From contig CAJOMW010000011.1 in assembly GCA_905235695.1 (NCBI GenBank), forward strand, positions 1 through 13,553: a DNA stretch of 13,553 nucleotides, given 5' to 3'. The stretch is from an uncultured Clostridia bacterium (GTDB lineage Bacteria; Bacillota; Clostridia; Oscillospirales; CAG-382). Positions 6,688 through 13,553 of the stretch are shown piece by piece; positions within the stretch are counted from its first letter, which is position 1, and each line of letters begins with the position of its first letter. Made by a program: the position numbers and the translations under genes. The notes below the pieces were generated by a model that saw nothing but the letters and a program-made list of their open reading frames with translations, ran no database searches and had not been told where the DNA came from.

Positions 6688-7356
6688 ATGAAGACAAACG
6701 TAAGAAGACTGACTATGTATGCGCTGTTTTCCGCACTTGCATACGTCGCCATGCTTTTTATCAGGATCCCCGTTGTTATGTTTCTCAAATACGAGCCGAA
6801 AGATGTCATAATCGCACTCGGGAGCTTTATTCTCGGACCGGTAAGCGCAATAATAATCTCGCTCATAACCTCGCTTGCCGAATTTCTGACGGTCAGCGAC
6901 ACGGGCTGGATAGGACTTCTCATGAACTTCCTGTCATCTGCCTGCTTTGCCGGAGTCGCAGGGCTTGTATACTGGAAAAAGCGCACGATAAGCGGCGCAG
7001 TGATAGGACTTACCTCGGCAACCCTCTTAACGACGGCGCTCATGCTCCTCTGGAACTACCTCATAACCCCCATATACATGGGCTATCCGAGAGAGGCGGT
7101 CGCCGAGCTGCTCATACCCGTGTTCCTGCCGTTCAACCTGCTTAAATACTTCCTCGATTCGGCACTCATAATGATGCTGTATAAGCCGGTTTCAGCGGCG
7201 CTGAGACGCACAACTCTCCTGTCCTCTTCTTCTTCCGCAGGAACGTCGGATAAGACAGTTATCAGAAAGAATATCACCATCGGCGTTGCGGTAATTTCCG
7301 TCGTCCTCGCTTTGAGCTGCATACTGCTCATGCTCGTGCTCGGCGGCAAAATGTAG
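6688..7356 (+). CDS. ribU: riboflavin ECF transporter S-component RibU
   Basis: RibU is the membrane subunit that binds riboflavin and works with the shared EcfA/EcfA'/EcfT energising module, which is not in this window. The 222 residues show about five to six hydrophobic segments: 10-27, 40-67, 73-95, 102-130, 141-170 and 196-218. The KYEPKDV loop at 34-40 and the segment FNLLKYFLDSALIMMLYKP at 149-167 resemble RibU. Control by the FMN riboswitch directly upstream makes the assignment strong. AAGGAG at 6673-6678 lies nine bases before the ATG. The part after residue 172 is odd: a serine-rich linker (179-184) leads to an additional membrane helix at the C terminus. Confidence 0.92.
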   Translation: MKTNVRRLTMYALFSALAYVAMLFIRIPVVMFLKYEPKDVIIALGSFILGPVSAIIISLITSLAEFLTVSDTGWIGLLMNFLSSACFAGVAGLVYWKKRTISGAVIGLTSATLLTTALMLLWNYLITPIYMGYPREAVAELLIPVFLPFNLLKYFLDSALIMMLYKPVSAALRRTTLLSSSSSAGTSDKTVIRKNITIGVAVISVVLALSCILLMLVLGGKM

Positions 7357-7419
7357 TAAGACTGCAAGTATTGCCACCCCTCGGCATAAATAGTTTACGA
7401 TTCGGAAACAGTTTGTTAT

Positions 7420-7447
7420 TTGTTTTTCTTTGTGTATGTGTTACAAT
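7420..7447 (+). promoter_or_regulatory. probable ferredoxin promoter with extended -10
   Basis: TACAAT at 7442-7447 is preceded by TGT, giving an extended -10 element (TGnTACAAT), with a poor -35 TTGTTT at 7420-7425 and a 16-base spacer. It would start transcription about 25 bases before the ferredoxin start codon. I see no terminator between ribU and this point. Confidence 0.5.
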
Positions 7448-7478
7448 TCATATAGACCATATATGGAGGTGTATACAA

Positions 7479-7649
7479 ATGGCATATCAGATTTCAGACG
7501 CATGCATCGCATGCGGAGCATGTGCGGACGAATGTCCCGTATCCTGCATAGCAGAAAAGGACGGCAAGTACGAGATAAACGCAGACGAGTGCATCGATTG
7601 CGGAACTTGTGCAGGTGTATGTCCCGTTGAGGCTCCTTCCGCTCAGTAA
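7479..7649 (+). CDS. 2[4Fe-4S] ferredoxin, clostridial type
   Basis: This small cytoplasmic electron carrier serves oxidoreductases of anaerobic metabolism such as pyruvate:ferredoxin oxidoreductase and hydrogenases. The 56 residues hold both cluster motifs: CIACGACADECP with cysteines at 9, 12, 15 and 19, and CIDCGTCAGVCP with cysteines at 38, 41, 44 and 48. Length is the usual 55-56 residues. I chose the ATG at 7479 because GGAGGTG at 7465-7471 precedes it and the product then starts MAYQISDAC, as in the family; a start at 7371 would add a non-conserved tail. It stands alone with its own promoter and terminator. Confidence 0.97.
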   Translation: MAYQISDACIACGACADECPVSCIAEKDGKYEINADECIDCGTCAGVCPVEAPSAQ

Positions 7650-7696
7650 GGATCCCCCAAGGCGGCAAAAGGCCGCTCAAAGCAATACTTATCAGT

Positions 7697-7726
7697 AAAA
7701 TGCCGACCATGCGAGGTCGGCATTTT
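7697..7726 (+). terminator. intrinsic terminator after ferredoxin
   Basis: AAAATGCCGACC pairs perfectly with GGTCGGCATTTT around a six-base loop, 12 bp in all, followed by AATTT. The A run on one side and T run on the other could make it work in both directions. A smaller stem, GCGGC/GCCGC at 7662-7676, precedes it. Confidence 0.9.
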
Positions 7727-7829
7727 AATTTGTACGGTAATTTTCAATTTTGCAAGGATATTATAAGAAAAAACTGCCAAATTTTTGTCTTAATAAAAAC
7801 ATAAGAATTATTTCGCCGAAAAGTAAACA

Positions 7830-7900
7830 CTTTGCCTGCAAAGAGGTATATTTGTTAATAATATTAAGTTATAATATTTTTGGAACATTCCGCAGGCAAA
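7830..7900 (+). promoter_or_regulatory. palindrome and paired half-sites upstream of the transporter operon
   Basis: CTTTGCCTGCAAAG at 7830-7843 is a perfect palindrome around a CT centre, a shape typical of LacI-family sugar-regulator operators. The left part, TTTGCCTGC (7831-7839), recurs in perfect inverted form as GCAGGCAAA at 7892-7900. The pair brackets the -10 element at 7870-7875, with centres 61 bases apart, close to six helical turns. A regulator binding both sites by looping is an inference. Confidence 0.4.
7870..7875 (+). promoter_or_regulatory. TATAAT -10 element of transporter operon, no clear -35
   Basis: A perfect TATAAT stands about 100 bases before the first permease, but positions 7846-7853 offer no recognisable -35 hexamer. 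That fits a promoter needing an activator, or a weak one. A 5-bp stem TGCGC/GCGCA at 7934-7947 would lie in the leader. Confidence 0.4.
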
Positions 7901-7976
7901 AAGCGTCATAAATATGAGGCGGATAATGATTTTTGCGCCTGTGCGCACGATTACTTGTCCAAGGGGGGGAACACGG

Positions 7977-8879
7977 TTGAGAAAAAAAGACGATACGCTC
8001 GGCAAGGCAGGAAAAAAGGAACTCCGCAAGGCGAAGCTTACTTCGACGCTGTTCCTCATGCCGAGCCTTATCGGTGTGCTTTTGTTCTTTATACTGCCCT
8101 TTCTGATAGTTATATATTACTCTTTCATAAACAACCCCATTCAGGGTGAGTTTGTGGGACTGGAGAACTACATAAAGCTCTTTGGAAACTATTCCTTCAA
8201 GATTGCTGCGAAAAACACCCTGCGCTTTTCGCTTATAAGTGTTCCGCTTGCGGTCATAATCTCCATGCTTCCCGCAATGGCACTTAACTGCCGTATCCCC
8301 ATGCAGAGCAATCTCCGCTCATTTTTCCTGTCGCCAATGATGGTGCCGGTTGCGTCAATTGTGCTTATATGGCAGGTGCTTTTCCACTACAACGGCGCAG
8401 TCAACAGCTTTCTTTCGGTGTTCGGGATAGATAAGATAGACTGGATGAAGTCGGAGCACGGAATATGGGTTATAGTGCTTCTGTTTTTGTGGAAAAATCT
8501 CGGATACAATATGATACTGTTCCTCGCAGCGCTGAATAACATTCCCAAAGAGATACTCGAGGTCGCATACGTCGAGGGCGCAGGTCCCGTGCGGCAGTTT
8601 TTCAGTATAAAGCTGAGATATCTCTCATCTACCATAGTTTTCGTCACAATAATATCGCTTATAAATTCATTTAAAATATTCAGAGAGGTCTATCTCCTCT
8701 CCGGCGACTACCCATACGAGAGCCTGTATATGCTCCAGCACTTCATGAACAACACCTTTGGCTCTCTCGACTATCAGAAGCTCTCCGCCGCGGCGATCAT
8801 AATGGCGATAGTAATGGTGCTTATCATAGGCGTTCTGTTCATCGTCGACGATAAATACGGAAAGGACATCGAAGAATGA
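7977..8879 (+). CDS. ABC sugar importer permease, MalF/UgpA type
   Basis: One of two inner-membrane subunits of a CUT1-class ABC importer that passes a sugar or oligosaccharide into the cell. Starting at TTG 7977-7979 the product has 300 residues. Hydrophobic segments begin with LFLMPSLIGVLLFFILPFLIVIYY (about 25-49) and five more follow. The cytoplasmic EAA loop that docks the ATPase is seen as EVAYVEGAG at 195-203. The TTG is preferred because AAGGGGGGGA at 7961-7970 lies just before it and the product then begins with the usual basic tail; an ATG at 7914 would add 21 residues with no ribosome site. It overlaps the next permease by four bases. No ATPase gene is present, so a shared MsmK/UgpC-type ATPase elsewhere is likely. 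Confidence 0.93.
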   Translation: MRKKDDTLGKAGKKELRKAKLTSTLFLMPSLIGVLLFFILPFLIVIYYSFINNPIQGEFVGLENYIKLFGNYSFKIAAKNTLRFSLISVPLAVIISMLPAMALNCRIPMQSNLRSFFLSPMMVPVASIVLIWQVLFHYNGAVNSFLSVFGIDKIDWMKSEHGIWVIVLLFLWKNLGYNMILFLAALNNIPKEILEVAYVEGAGPVRQFFSIKLRYLSSTIVFVTIISLINSFKIFREVYLLSGDYPYESLYMLQHFMNNTFGSLDYQKLSAAAIIMAIVMVLIIGVLFIVDDKYGKDIEE

Positions 8880-9775
8880 TAAAGAGCAGCAGAAAAATGC
8901 GCCGCAAAAAGGCCTTTTCCGTAGTTGCCGCGCTCATACTCTTGTTTTTGGCGTTTATTTTCCTCGCGCCGACTATCCTGACCATATCGAGCTCCTTCTT
9001 TTCTCAGTCCGAGCTTTCTTCAAACTACGGCATGATATTCGACGGCGCCGGAAGCGGCGGATCATACGTTTCAGAGCGGATAAACCTGAAATTCATACCC
9101 GACAAGGTCTCGTTTTCGCAGTATAAGACGGTGCTTTTCCTCAGCCCGGACTATCTGCTCAAATTCTGGAACTCGGTTGTATACACCGTCCCGATAATGG
9201 TATTCCAGGCGGCGGTCGCCTGCCTTGCGGCTTACGGCTTTACACGATTTCGCTCAAGGGTGCGCGAGCTGATACTGTTCGTATACATAATAGTCATGCT
9301 CATGCCCTATCAGGTCACGCTTGTTCCGAACTTTCTCGTAGCCGAAAAGCTCGGACTTATAGGAAGCATGTGGTCGATAATACTTCCCGGCATATTCTCG
9401 CCGTTCTGCGTATTTTTGCTGACAAAGGCGATGCGGAAGATACCGACTGCCGTAGTCGAGGCGGCAAAGCTCGACGGATGCAATGAATTTCAGATATTTT
9501 TTAAGATATATGTTCCGCTCTGCAAAAATATAATATACTCGGTCATGATACTCGTATTCATAGACTACTGGAACATGGTTGAACAGCCGCTTATACTGCT
9601 GACGGACGAAGCAAAATATCCGCTCTCCGTGTTTCTCTCAAAGATAAACTCAAGCGAGGTCGGAATTGCTTTTGCGGTCGCGGTAATATACATGGTGCCG
9701 ACACTTCTCATATTCCTGTACGGCGAGCAGTATCTCGTCGAGGGAATAGCAAATTCGGGAAGCGTCAAGGGATAG
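8876..9775 (+). CDS. ABC sugar importer permease, MalG/UgpE type
   Basis: Partner permease of the preceding gene. The 299 residues have an N-terminal membrane helix (about 13-38) followed by an extracytoplasmic loop of about 55 residues, then five more hydrophobic segments. The EAA loop EAAKLDGC at 195-202, followed by FFKIYVPL, is a clear match to the family. The start ATG overlaps the stop of the first permease (ATGA), indicating translational coupling and equal amounts of the two subunits. The end of the protein (YGEQYLVEGIANSGSVKG) is the conserved MalG-type tail. The solute is not predictable from the permeases alone. Confidence 0.94.
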   Translation: MIKSSRKMRRKKAFSVVAALILLFLAFIFLAPTILTISSSFFSQSELSSNYGMIFDGAGSGGSYVSERINLKFIPDKVSFSQYKTVLFLSPDYLLKFWNSVVYTVPIMVFQAAVACLAAYGFTRFRSRVRELILFVYIIVMLMPYQVTLVPNFLVAEKLGLIGSMWSIILPGIFSPFCVFLLTKAMRKIPTAVVEAAKLDGCNEFQIFFKIYVPLCKNIIYSVMILVFIDYWNMVEQPLILLTDEAKYPLSVFLSKINSSEVGIAFAVAVIYMVPTLLIFLYGEQYLVEGIANSGSVKG

Positions 9776-9820
9776 AGCCTGATACTCTAAGGCATAAAAC
9801 GGAAAGGAAAAGACACGAAA

Positions 9821-12094
9821 ATGAAAAAGGTAAACAGAGAATGGGTAAAGACGTTTGCGATAATATTTCTGGCAGTACTGCTCGTTCTGACATTCTTTTC
9901 AAGTACCATAATGAACTGGACGCTCCCGGAGGTATCGACTCAGTACATACAGTACGGCACGATAAAGACGCAGGTCAGAGGCTCGGGAACCGTCATATCG
10001 CAGGATAATTACAGCGTTACTTACAGCGACACACGCGAGATAAAGAGAGTGGCTGTCCGCCAGGGCGACTCGGTAAACCGCGGAGACGTGCTGTTCTACC
10101 TTGAGGAGGGCGAAAGCGACGAGCTCGAGCAGGCAAGGGAGAATTACGAATCCCTGAGGTACGAATATTCGAAGATGCTCATAAATGCCGCAGACGGCGA
10201 CGACTTTGCGGACAAAAAGCTCGAGATAAGCCAACTGCAGGAGGACCTTGAGTCGGCGAAGGAAAAGCTCTCAAAGGCTGCCGGGACCAAGGCGGCGATA
10301 GACGAGGCAAAGCTCGACGTGCGCGATGCGGAAAAGGCGGTAACGCAGCAGCAAAACCGCATAAGCGAGCTTGAGGAGGAAAAGGCGGCGATAGGCTACA
10401 CGCCGACCGAGGACGAGGTACTCACCGGAAAGCAGTCGGACGTAACGTACGAGCAGTACGCTTCTGCGACAAGTCAGATAAACGCCGCCGAGGACAAGAT
10501 AGACGACGCAAAGCAAAACCTTGTGCGCCTCCAGACGGAGCAGAACACCCTGAAGGCTGCCTATGACAAGGTAAAGAAAGAATACGACGAGATAGACGCA
10601 AAGATAGAAACTCCGCTGAAAACTCTTGAAGAGAATATAAAGACCTCCGACAGAAACATTGAGTCCATCGACTACGAAATAAAATATCTCCAGCAGGAGT
10701 TTTACAACGAGACTTTAAACAGCCGTCTCGAGAGGCTTTACGACAAGTTCAAGAGCGCCCAGAGCACCTACCGCTCCGCAAAGAGCCGCCTCGACTCGCT
10801 TCGTGCGAGCGGAGCTTCGGAATCGGAGATAGCCGATGCCGAGAGGGCGTACAAAAAGGCAAACGACGCCATGGAAGAGGCGTACAACGCCTACGATGAA
10901 AGACTGACGGACGAGTCTGTGCTTACCGGTTCCGTCGACAGACAGCTCGCAAACAAGGAGCGCGAGCTTCAGTACGCACTCGAAGACAACACCGAGCTGA
11001 AGAGCAAGCTCACCGAAACTAAATTGCTCGACGATCAGCTTCAGGCAAAGAAAAAAGAGCTCGACAAGGCGGAAAAGGCGTACAGCAACGCTCAAAGCGC
11101 CGTAAACGCCGCGCAGACGGTGTATGACAACGCCACAGCCGATAAGGAGCTTCTCGAAAAGAGCCTCTCGAAGATAAGAAACGGCTACAAGTACGTAAAG
11201 GTTAAGGAATATGAGGATAAGATAGAGGCGGAAAAGACCGTCCTTGAAAATCTGAATATAGACCTCGACAATAAAAAGGAAGCTCTTAGCGACTTGCAGG
11301 CGGAGGGCTCAGACAGCGAAGAGACGCTTAAAGAGCGTGTAAAGACGCTCACAAGACAGCTTACATCCGCCGAAAAATCCCTTGCCGACAGCATAGAGCA
11401 GGCAGGCAAGGACAGCTCATTGCAGTCGCTTGAGCTTGAAAAGGCAAAGAAGAGCCTCGACAAAGCGGAGGCGGAGGTTCAGAAGCTCGAGGCAAAGGTC
11501 ACTTCAAACGAAATACTTGCTCCCGTATCCGGAGTTGTAGATTCCGTAAGCATAACTGCCGGCGAAAAGATTCGCCCCGACTCGCCTCTCATGGAAATAT
11601 CCCTTGCGGAAAAGGGCTACAAGATGTCAATGACAGTAACTGCCGAGCAGGCGGCAAAGCTGAGAGTCGGTCAGAGCGCCGAGATAACCGGCTACGTACC
11701 GTACGGCTCTTCGATAAAGGTCACGCTCGTATCCATTAAGACCGACACGCAGAACCCCTCCAGCCGTCAGAAGATACTCGAATTTCTCGTTGAGGGCGAC
11801 GTCACCGTCGGTCAGAATCTGCAGGTAGCCGTCGGCGACAAGAACGCAAGCTACGACAATACCGTGCCCAATACCGCTATCCGCGAGGACAGCGACGGGA
11901 AATACATACTCGTTGTAGAGTCAAAGAGCAGCCCGATAGGAAACAGATACATAGCTAAGAGGGTAGACGTGACGGTCGTTGCAAGCGACGACACTCGCTC
12001 GGCGATAACCGGCGACTTCTCAAGCTGGTCGTACGTGGTCGCCACGTCCTCAAAGCCCGTTAACAACGGAGAGCAGGTGAAGCTTATTGATTGA
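9821..12094 (+). CDS. HlyD/MacA-type membrane-fusion adaptor with giant coiled coil
   Basis: A membrane-anchored periplasmic-adaptor-like protein of 757 residues, where the family usually has 350-480. Residues 12-31 form one membrane helix. Residues 45-95 are the first half of a lipoyl/barrel-sandwich domain (GTIKTQVRGSGTV, then RQGDSVNRGDVLFYL). About 98-563 is an almost unbroken Glu/Lys/Ala-rich coiled coil. The second lipoyl half follows (ILAPVSGVVDSVS, AGEKIRPDSPLMEI at 565-593), then a beta-barrel (YKMSMTVTAEQAAKLRVGQ, 600-619) and a membrane-proximal beta domain to the end. In known systems such proteins bridge a transporter to outer layers; here it follows importer permeases in one operon. 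The ribosome site is modest (GGAAAGGAAAAG at 9801-9812). Its partner and direction of transport are inference. Confidence 0.9.
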   Translation: MKKVNREWVKTFAIIFLAVLLVLTFFSSTIMNWTLPEVSTQYIQYGTIKTQVRGSGTVISQDNYSVTYSDTREIKRVAVRQGDSVNRGDVLFYLEEGESDELEQARENYESLRYEYSKMLINAADGDDFADKKLEISQLQEDLESAKEKLSKAAGTKAAIDEAKLDVRDAEKAVTQQQNRISELEEEKAAIGYTPTEDEVLTGKQSDVTYEQYASATSQINAAEDKIDDAKQNLVRLQTEQNTLKAAYDKVKKEYDEIDAKIETPLKTLEENIKTSDRNIESIDYEIKYLQQEFYNETLNSRLERLYDKFKSAQSTYRSAKSRLDSLRASGASESEIADAERAYKKANDAMEEAYNAYDERLTDESVLTGSVDRQLANKERELQYALEDNTELKSKLTETKLLDDQLQAKKKELDKAEKAYSNAQSAVNAAQTVYDNATADKELLEKSLSKIRNGYKYVKVKEYEDKIEAEKTVLENLNIDLDNKKEALSDLQAEGSDSEETLKERVKTLTRQLTSAEKSLADSIEQAGKDSSLQSLELEKAKKSLDKAEAEVQKLEAKVTSNEILAPVSGVVDSVSITAGEKIRPDSPLMEISLAEKGYKMSMTVTAEQAAKLRVGQSAEITGYVPYGSSIKVTLVSIKTDTQNPSSRQKILEFLVEGDVTVGQNLQVAVGDKNASYDNTVPNTAIREDSDGKYILVVESKSSPIGNRYIAKRVDVTVVASDDTRSAITGDFSSWSYVVATSSKPVNNGEQVKLID

Positions 12095-13106
12095 CAAAAA
12101 AAAGAGGTCAAGGATAATAAACGCCGCCGTCGTCTGTGTTCTCGCACTTCTGTGCGTTGCGGAGATTTTTATCATTGCCTCTTATACAGCTTCTTTTGAG
12201 CATGAAAATGCGGCAAAGCACTTCTCAAACGGGACCCGGTACGCTCAGATCACCGTGCTCCTTCCCGAGAGCGCAGACTTTACCGTCGACAAGATAATGT
12301 ATTTCAGATACAACCTCGAAAAGGCTCTTGTCGAAAAGGCGATAACCTCCGGGAGCGAGAACGGAAGGCTGTACGCCGATGCGTATTCAGCGGTAGAGGA
12401 CGCCTCGGTCAAATCCGAGTCGGCGAGAAGCACTTCGGCAAGGGTAACGTACATAGGCGGCGACTATGAGCTTTTCCACGATGAGTTTCGCACGCTTCCG
12501 AAAATAGAAAAAGACGTCAACCACGACAGAGTACTGCTCAGCCGCTCGGCGGCATGGCAGCTTTACGGCGGAACGGAGCTTTACGATCTCCCGGTGACGA
12601 TAGGCGAAGACAGTTTGCTTGTGGGCGGAGTTTACGACGATTATAAGGGCAAAGCGTACGAGGAGTACTACGGCGATCTTACATCGGTAACGGCGGATAT
12701 CCACAGAGATCCCGACCGGGCGGTGACCTGCTACGAGCTGCTCCTTGTGAACCCCGTGACGGATTTCGCAAAGAACATGGTAAAGGACTGCCTTGAGGTT
12801 GAGGACGGCACCTGCGTCATAATAGAAAACTCAGCCAGGTTTTCCGCCCTTGAGAATATAAAGCGCATACCTCGTCTTCTCAGCGCCGATGAGACTCTCC
12901 CTACGGGCGTTGACCTTACGCCGGAGGAGATGATGGCGAGGCGAGGCGAGAAGGTAGCTTCGGCACTCACGGCACTTCTTCTCGTGACGGCGATATACCC
13001 GGCAATATGGTTTTTTATACTGCTTCTGAGGCTTATAAAGCTGATAAAGAAGCTGGCAGACCGCTTGATTATCGGAAAGATAAAAGACAAATTATCATAT
13101 TCTTAA
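12087..13106 (+). CDS. MacB-core-like bitopic membrane protein without FtsX or ATPase domain
   Basis: This 339-residue protein has a basic start, a membrane helix at about 11-34, an extracytoplasmic domain to about 285, a second helix at about 291-316 and a short basic tail. The outer domain carries features of the MacB periplasmic core: GGDYELFHDEFRTLP (124-138), then DRVLLSRSAAWQLYGG (147-162) and SLLVGGVYDDY (176-186), echoing the family pattern of a residue block, a re-listed allele-like strand and the VVGV strand. The usual ATPase and three further permease helices are missing. The TTG start at 12087 has AGGTGA six bases before it and overlaps the adaptor gene by eight bases, so the two are coupled. 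The MacB relation is judged by eye and is moderately sure. Confidence 0.7.
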   Translation: MIDKKKRSRIINAAVVCVLALLCVAEIFIIASYTASFEHENAAKHFSNGTRYAQITVLLPESADFTVDKIMYFRYNLEKALVEKAITSGSENGRLYADAYSAVEDASVKSESARSTSARVTYIGGDYELFHDEFRTLPKIEKDVNHDRVLLSRSAAWQLYGGTELYDLPVTIGEDSLLVGGVYDDYKGKAYEEYYGDLTSVTADIHRDPDRAVTCYELLLVNPVTDFAKNMVKDCLEVEDGTCVIIENSARFSALENIKRIPRLLSADETLPTGVDLTPEEMMARRGEKVASALTALLLVTAIYPAIWFFILLLRLIKLIKKLADRLIIGKIKDKLSYS

Positions 13107-13131
13107 TAACATTAAAAGAGAGGTAAACATT

Positions 13132-13553
13132 ATGAAGAAAATCATCAGCGTAATACTTGCCGTCGTTATGGCGGCTTCGTGCAGCTCACTGCTGTTCTCG
13201 TGCACCGGCGGCTCCGGAAAGTCTTCCTCGGGCGCACTTACTACAAGAGATCTCACAAACGTCTATAAGGCGGACAGCATCAGCACCTACGGAACCATAT
13301 TCGAGAGCTGTGAGATAAGCAGCGTTGTCAACCTGTACAACGGAAGGCTCCTCGTTGTCGGTCAGGACACCGAAAACTACGATGAGAAGTACTACATCAC
13401 CGACGTTGACTTCAAGAACGCCTCCGAGCTTCCCATTGTGAAGGAGACCGGCGACAACGTGAGCACCTATATATATCAGCTCGCCGTAGACAAGGCAGAC
13501 GGCTCGATATACTATCTGAAAAATGTATACAAGTATGTTCCGTACGATGGTGA
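13132..13553 (+). CDS. secreted lipoprotein, partial; possible solute-binding protein
   Basis: The first 140 codons are present and the frame is open at the window end. Residues 1-23 form a lipoprotein signal (MKKIISVILAVVMAAS), with a lipobox ending at Cys24 (LFSC) as the likeliest lipid attachment site; Cys17 (AASC) is an alternative. A Gly/Ser linker follows. From about residue 55 the chain is rich in short beta-like stretches (LYNGRLLVVGQ, YYITDVDF, YIYQLAVDKADGSIYYL), which resembles a beta-propeller blade pattern. AAGAGAGG at 13115-13122 precedes the ATG, 25 bases after the previous gene. In clostridial sugar operons such lipoproteins can carry a propeller ahead of the solute-binding domain; the rest is outside the window, so binding is inferred from context. 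Confidence 0.7.
   Translation, partial: MKKIISVILAVVMAASCSSLLFSCTGGSGKSSSGALTTRDLTNVYKADSISTYGTIFESCEISSVVNLYNGRLLVVGQDTENYDEKYYITDVDFKNASELPIVKETGDNVSTYIYQLAVDKADGSIYYLKNVYKYVPYDG

Noticed and set aside
6494..6691. 65-residue ORF between tuf and ribU
   Set aside because: It is read through the conserved FMN aptamer and terminator, so the sequence is constrained as RNA, not protein.
7371..7478. 36-residue N-terminal extension of the ferredoxin
   Set aside because: The extension covers the promoter and ribosome site; ferredoxins of this type start at the internal ATG.
7914..7976. 21-residue N-terminal extension of the first permease
   Set aside because: No ribosome site precedes the upstream ATG, whereas a strong one precedes the TTG at 7977.

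Overview
The window looks like a low-to-mid GC Firmicute chromosome, most likely a gut-type Clostridia of the Ruminococcaceae/Oscillospirales kind. The signs are the long Firmicutes form of ribosomal protein S12, strong AGGAGG-type ribosome sites, consensus sigma-A promoters, an FMN riboswitch in front of a RibU-type ECF S-component, a short clostridial 2[4Fe-4S] ferredoxin, and a MalFG-type importer without its own ATPase. The family-level placement is inference.

Positions 1-1850. The left edge holds a very AT-rich reading frame running out of the window on the minus strand. It follows a minus-strand WYL-domain transcription regulator (191-1183). The 669 bases between that gene and rpsL (1184-1852) hold a nested repeat structure: outer inverted arms of alternating heptamers (1202-1234 and 1564-1596), and an inner MITE-like unit of about 250 bases (1313-1560) ending in identical small palindromes. 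Beyond it lie a minus-strand promoter (1616-1644) and a consensus plus-strand promoter for rpsL (1747-1775). I see nothing more between 1645 and 1731.

Positions 1747-6418. This is the str translation operon: rpsL, rpsG, fusA, tuf. rpsL and tuf each have a perfect TTGACA-17-TATAAT promoter. A perfect 11-bp hairpin follows tuf. The rpoBC genes and an L7Ae-like gene that often precede rpsL in Firmicutes are not upstream, and the S10 operon does not follow.

Positions 6435-7726. An FMN riboswitch and its expression platform control ribU, the riboflavin-binding subunit of an ECF transporter. A 56-residue ferredoxin with its own promoter and a strong terminator follows.

Positions 7830-13553. This is a tightly packed plus-strand operon, cut by the window end: two MalF/MalG-type sugar permeases, a 757-residue HlyD/MacA-type adaptor with a giant coiled coil, a 339-residue membrane protein resembling a MacB periplasmic core without its ATPase or four-helix permease domain, and the start of a secreted lipoprotein that may be the solute-binding protein. 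Importer permeases together with efflux-type adaptor parts are the most unusual thing here. I infer that they form one envelope-spanning uptake machine for a large or wall-shielded carbohydrate, but the sequence does not name the substrate.
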